DNA from: Paramecium octaurelia
Taxonomy: Eukaryota; Ciliophora; Oligohymenophorea; Peniculida; Parameciidae
Direction of reading: 5' to 3'
DNA length: 64,000 nucleotides
Assembly (NCBI GenBank): GCA_905182995.1
Contig: CAJJDP010000066.1
Location: 1-64,000, forward strand
The position numbers were made by a program, and so were the translations under genes. This document shows positions 63,301-64,000 of this stretch, piece after piece (the stretch's first letter is position 1; the number at the start of each line of letters is the position of its first letter). Under the pieces are notes generated by a model. That model was not told the origin of the DNA. It saw nothing but the letters and a program-made list of their open reading frames with translations, and made no database searches.

Positions 63301-63861
63301 ACTCGATATTGAAATCGAACAAAATCCCACCTCTTTTGCTAAACCCTTTATTTGCTACTCATGCACATCGTTGATGACAGAATGCAATAGCACAACTGCA
63401 ATTGAACTTATCTTTTATTGTTTCAACCTTAGTAAATCCGTTCTAACTTATTCTAAATCTAAAGATTGCACAATCTCCCCTTCGTAAGTTATTCTCTCCT
63501 TTATCTCAATCACTTCCTTGTACAACACTGATGGCTTCTTCATTGTCAAATCAAATATTTTAGGCCGTGTTTATTGCCCAATCTGCAGCAAATCTCTGAA
63601 TCCCTCAGTTATAAGCAGAGCACAATCATGACCCTGTTTTTCCAATATCGCATTCGTTATTATGGTTGTACCTATTACAATTTGGTTGACCTAAACATTC
63701 GAACCATCACGCGAATATTTCTCATATATTTCTTTTATTCCCTAAAACACTCCATCTTTATAATATGACTGACTTAATAATTTGTGAACTTTTGATTCTC
63801 CATCCAATTGATAAAATACATCAGTAAATGTTCCGCCTCTGTCTATATAAAAATTCAACAT
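60364..63861 (-). CDS. 5-oxoprolinase (ATP-hydrolysing)
   Basis: One intronless frame of 1,165 residues. The N-terminal hydantoinase-A half shows [52 protein letters not shown] and TVAAGGGS, the ATP-binding and metal sites of the family. The C-terminal hydantoinase-B half shows [42 protein letters not shown], and ends TPGGGGYG, all typical. The enzyme opens 5-oxoproline to glutamate at the cost of ATP, in the cytosolic glutathione cycle. Human OPLAH is 1,288 residues, so this copy is slightly short but complete at both ends. Codon use is the same TAA/TAG-rich style as its neighbours, so no recent transfer is indicated. Confidence 0.95.
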
Positions 63862-64000
63862 TATATTATAAACTTTATATTTTCTCTCTTGTGATAATAA
63901 TTTTTCAATCATATTGTACACATTTGCTTATATTCAAATTATCTTAAATTAGAGAGGAAGATTAAAAAATAGAAAATGCATACGAAGTTTATATCTCTTT
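63862..64000. other. Upstream region at the window edge
   Basis: About 140 AT-rich bases upstream of the 5-oxoprolinase start; nothing recognised. Confidence 0.5.

Noticed and set aside
60364-63861. Bacterial horizontal transfer of the intronless 5-oxoprolinase
   Set aside because: TAA/TAG codon use and base composition match the neighbours and the protein follows the eukaryotic fused A+B layout, so nothing in the sequence shows recent transfer.
1-64000. tRNA, rRNA or CRISPR features
   Set aside because: I saw no cloverleaf with invariant tRNA boxes, no rRNA core sequence and no regularly spaced short repeats, though an eye scan could miss a tRNA gene.

Overview
The window reads as a macronuclear chromosome segment of a ciliate, almost certainly Paramecium. 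It is very AT-rich. Long reading frames appear only when TAA and TAG are read as glutamine and TGA is the sole stop. Genes are packed on both strands with spacers of tens to hundreds of bases, and nearly every interrupted frame is restored by removing a tiny GT...AG intron of 20-37 nt. For about 20 genes the spliced length comes out divisible by three, which is an internal check on the models. Functions are assigned from protein motifs recognised by eye; no database was searched.

Layout. (1) Bases 1-19,300 are degraded: frames break, no intact gene could be modelled, and both single-N assembly gaps (7002, 14797) lie here. Each N is flanked by an identical direct copy (1,269 bp and 1,409 bp). 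The one recognisable element is an axonemal dynein heavy-chain pseudogene (about 13.85-19.3 kb). (2) From 19.4 kb to the end the DNA is compact and gene-rich. In order: TBC-domain Rab GAP (+), short SAS-6-like protein (-), Cys-rich protein (+), PP6-type phosphatase (-), unknown (-), EF-hand protein (+), RMC1/Mic1-like protein (-), MORN protein (+), two small unknowns (-), SPRY-like protein (+), SF-assemblin (-), a 1,774-residue multi-pass membrane protein (+), HRD1-like E3 ligase (+), unknown (-), charged RS-tailed protein (+), HNH protein (-), coiled-coil protein (-), ATP6AP2-like protein (+), UTP18 (-), CSC1/TMEM63-like channel (+), a Q/N-rich protein (+), TRAPP subunit Trs120/TRAPPC9 (+) and 5-oxoprolinase (-).

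There are no operons; neighbours are unrelated single genes. Two themes recur: the cortex and cilia (SAS-6-like, SF-assemblin, EF-hand, MORN, dynein remnant) and endomembrane trafficking or quality control (TBC, RMC1, Trs120, HRD1, ATP6AP2). This is probably ordinary chance clustering in a ciliate genome. The items most worth following are the truncated SAS-6-like gene, the giant intronless membrane protein, the N-joined duplications, the sharp boundary at 19.3 kb and the 24-bp gap between the UTP18 and TMEM63-like start codons.
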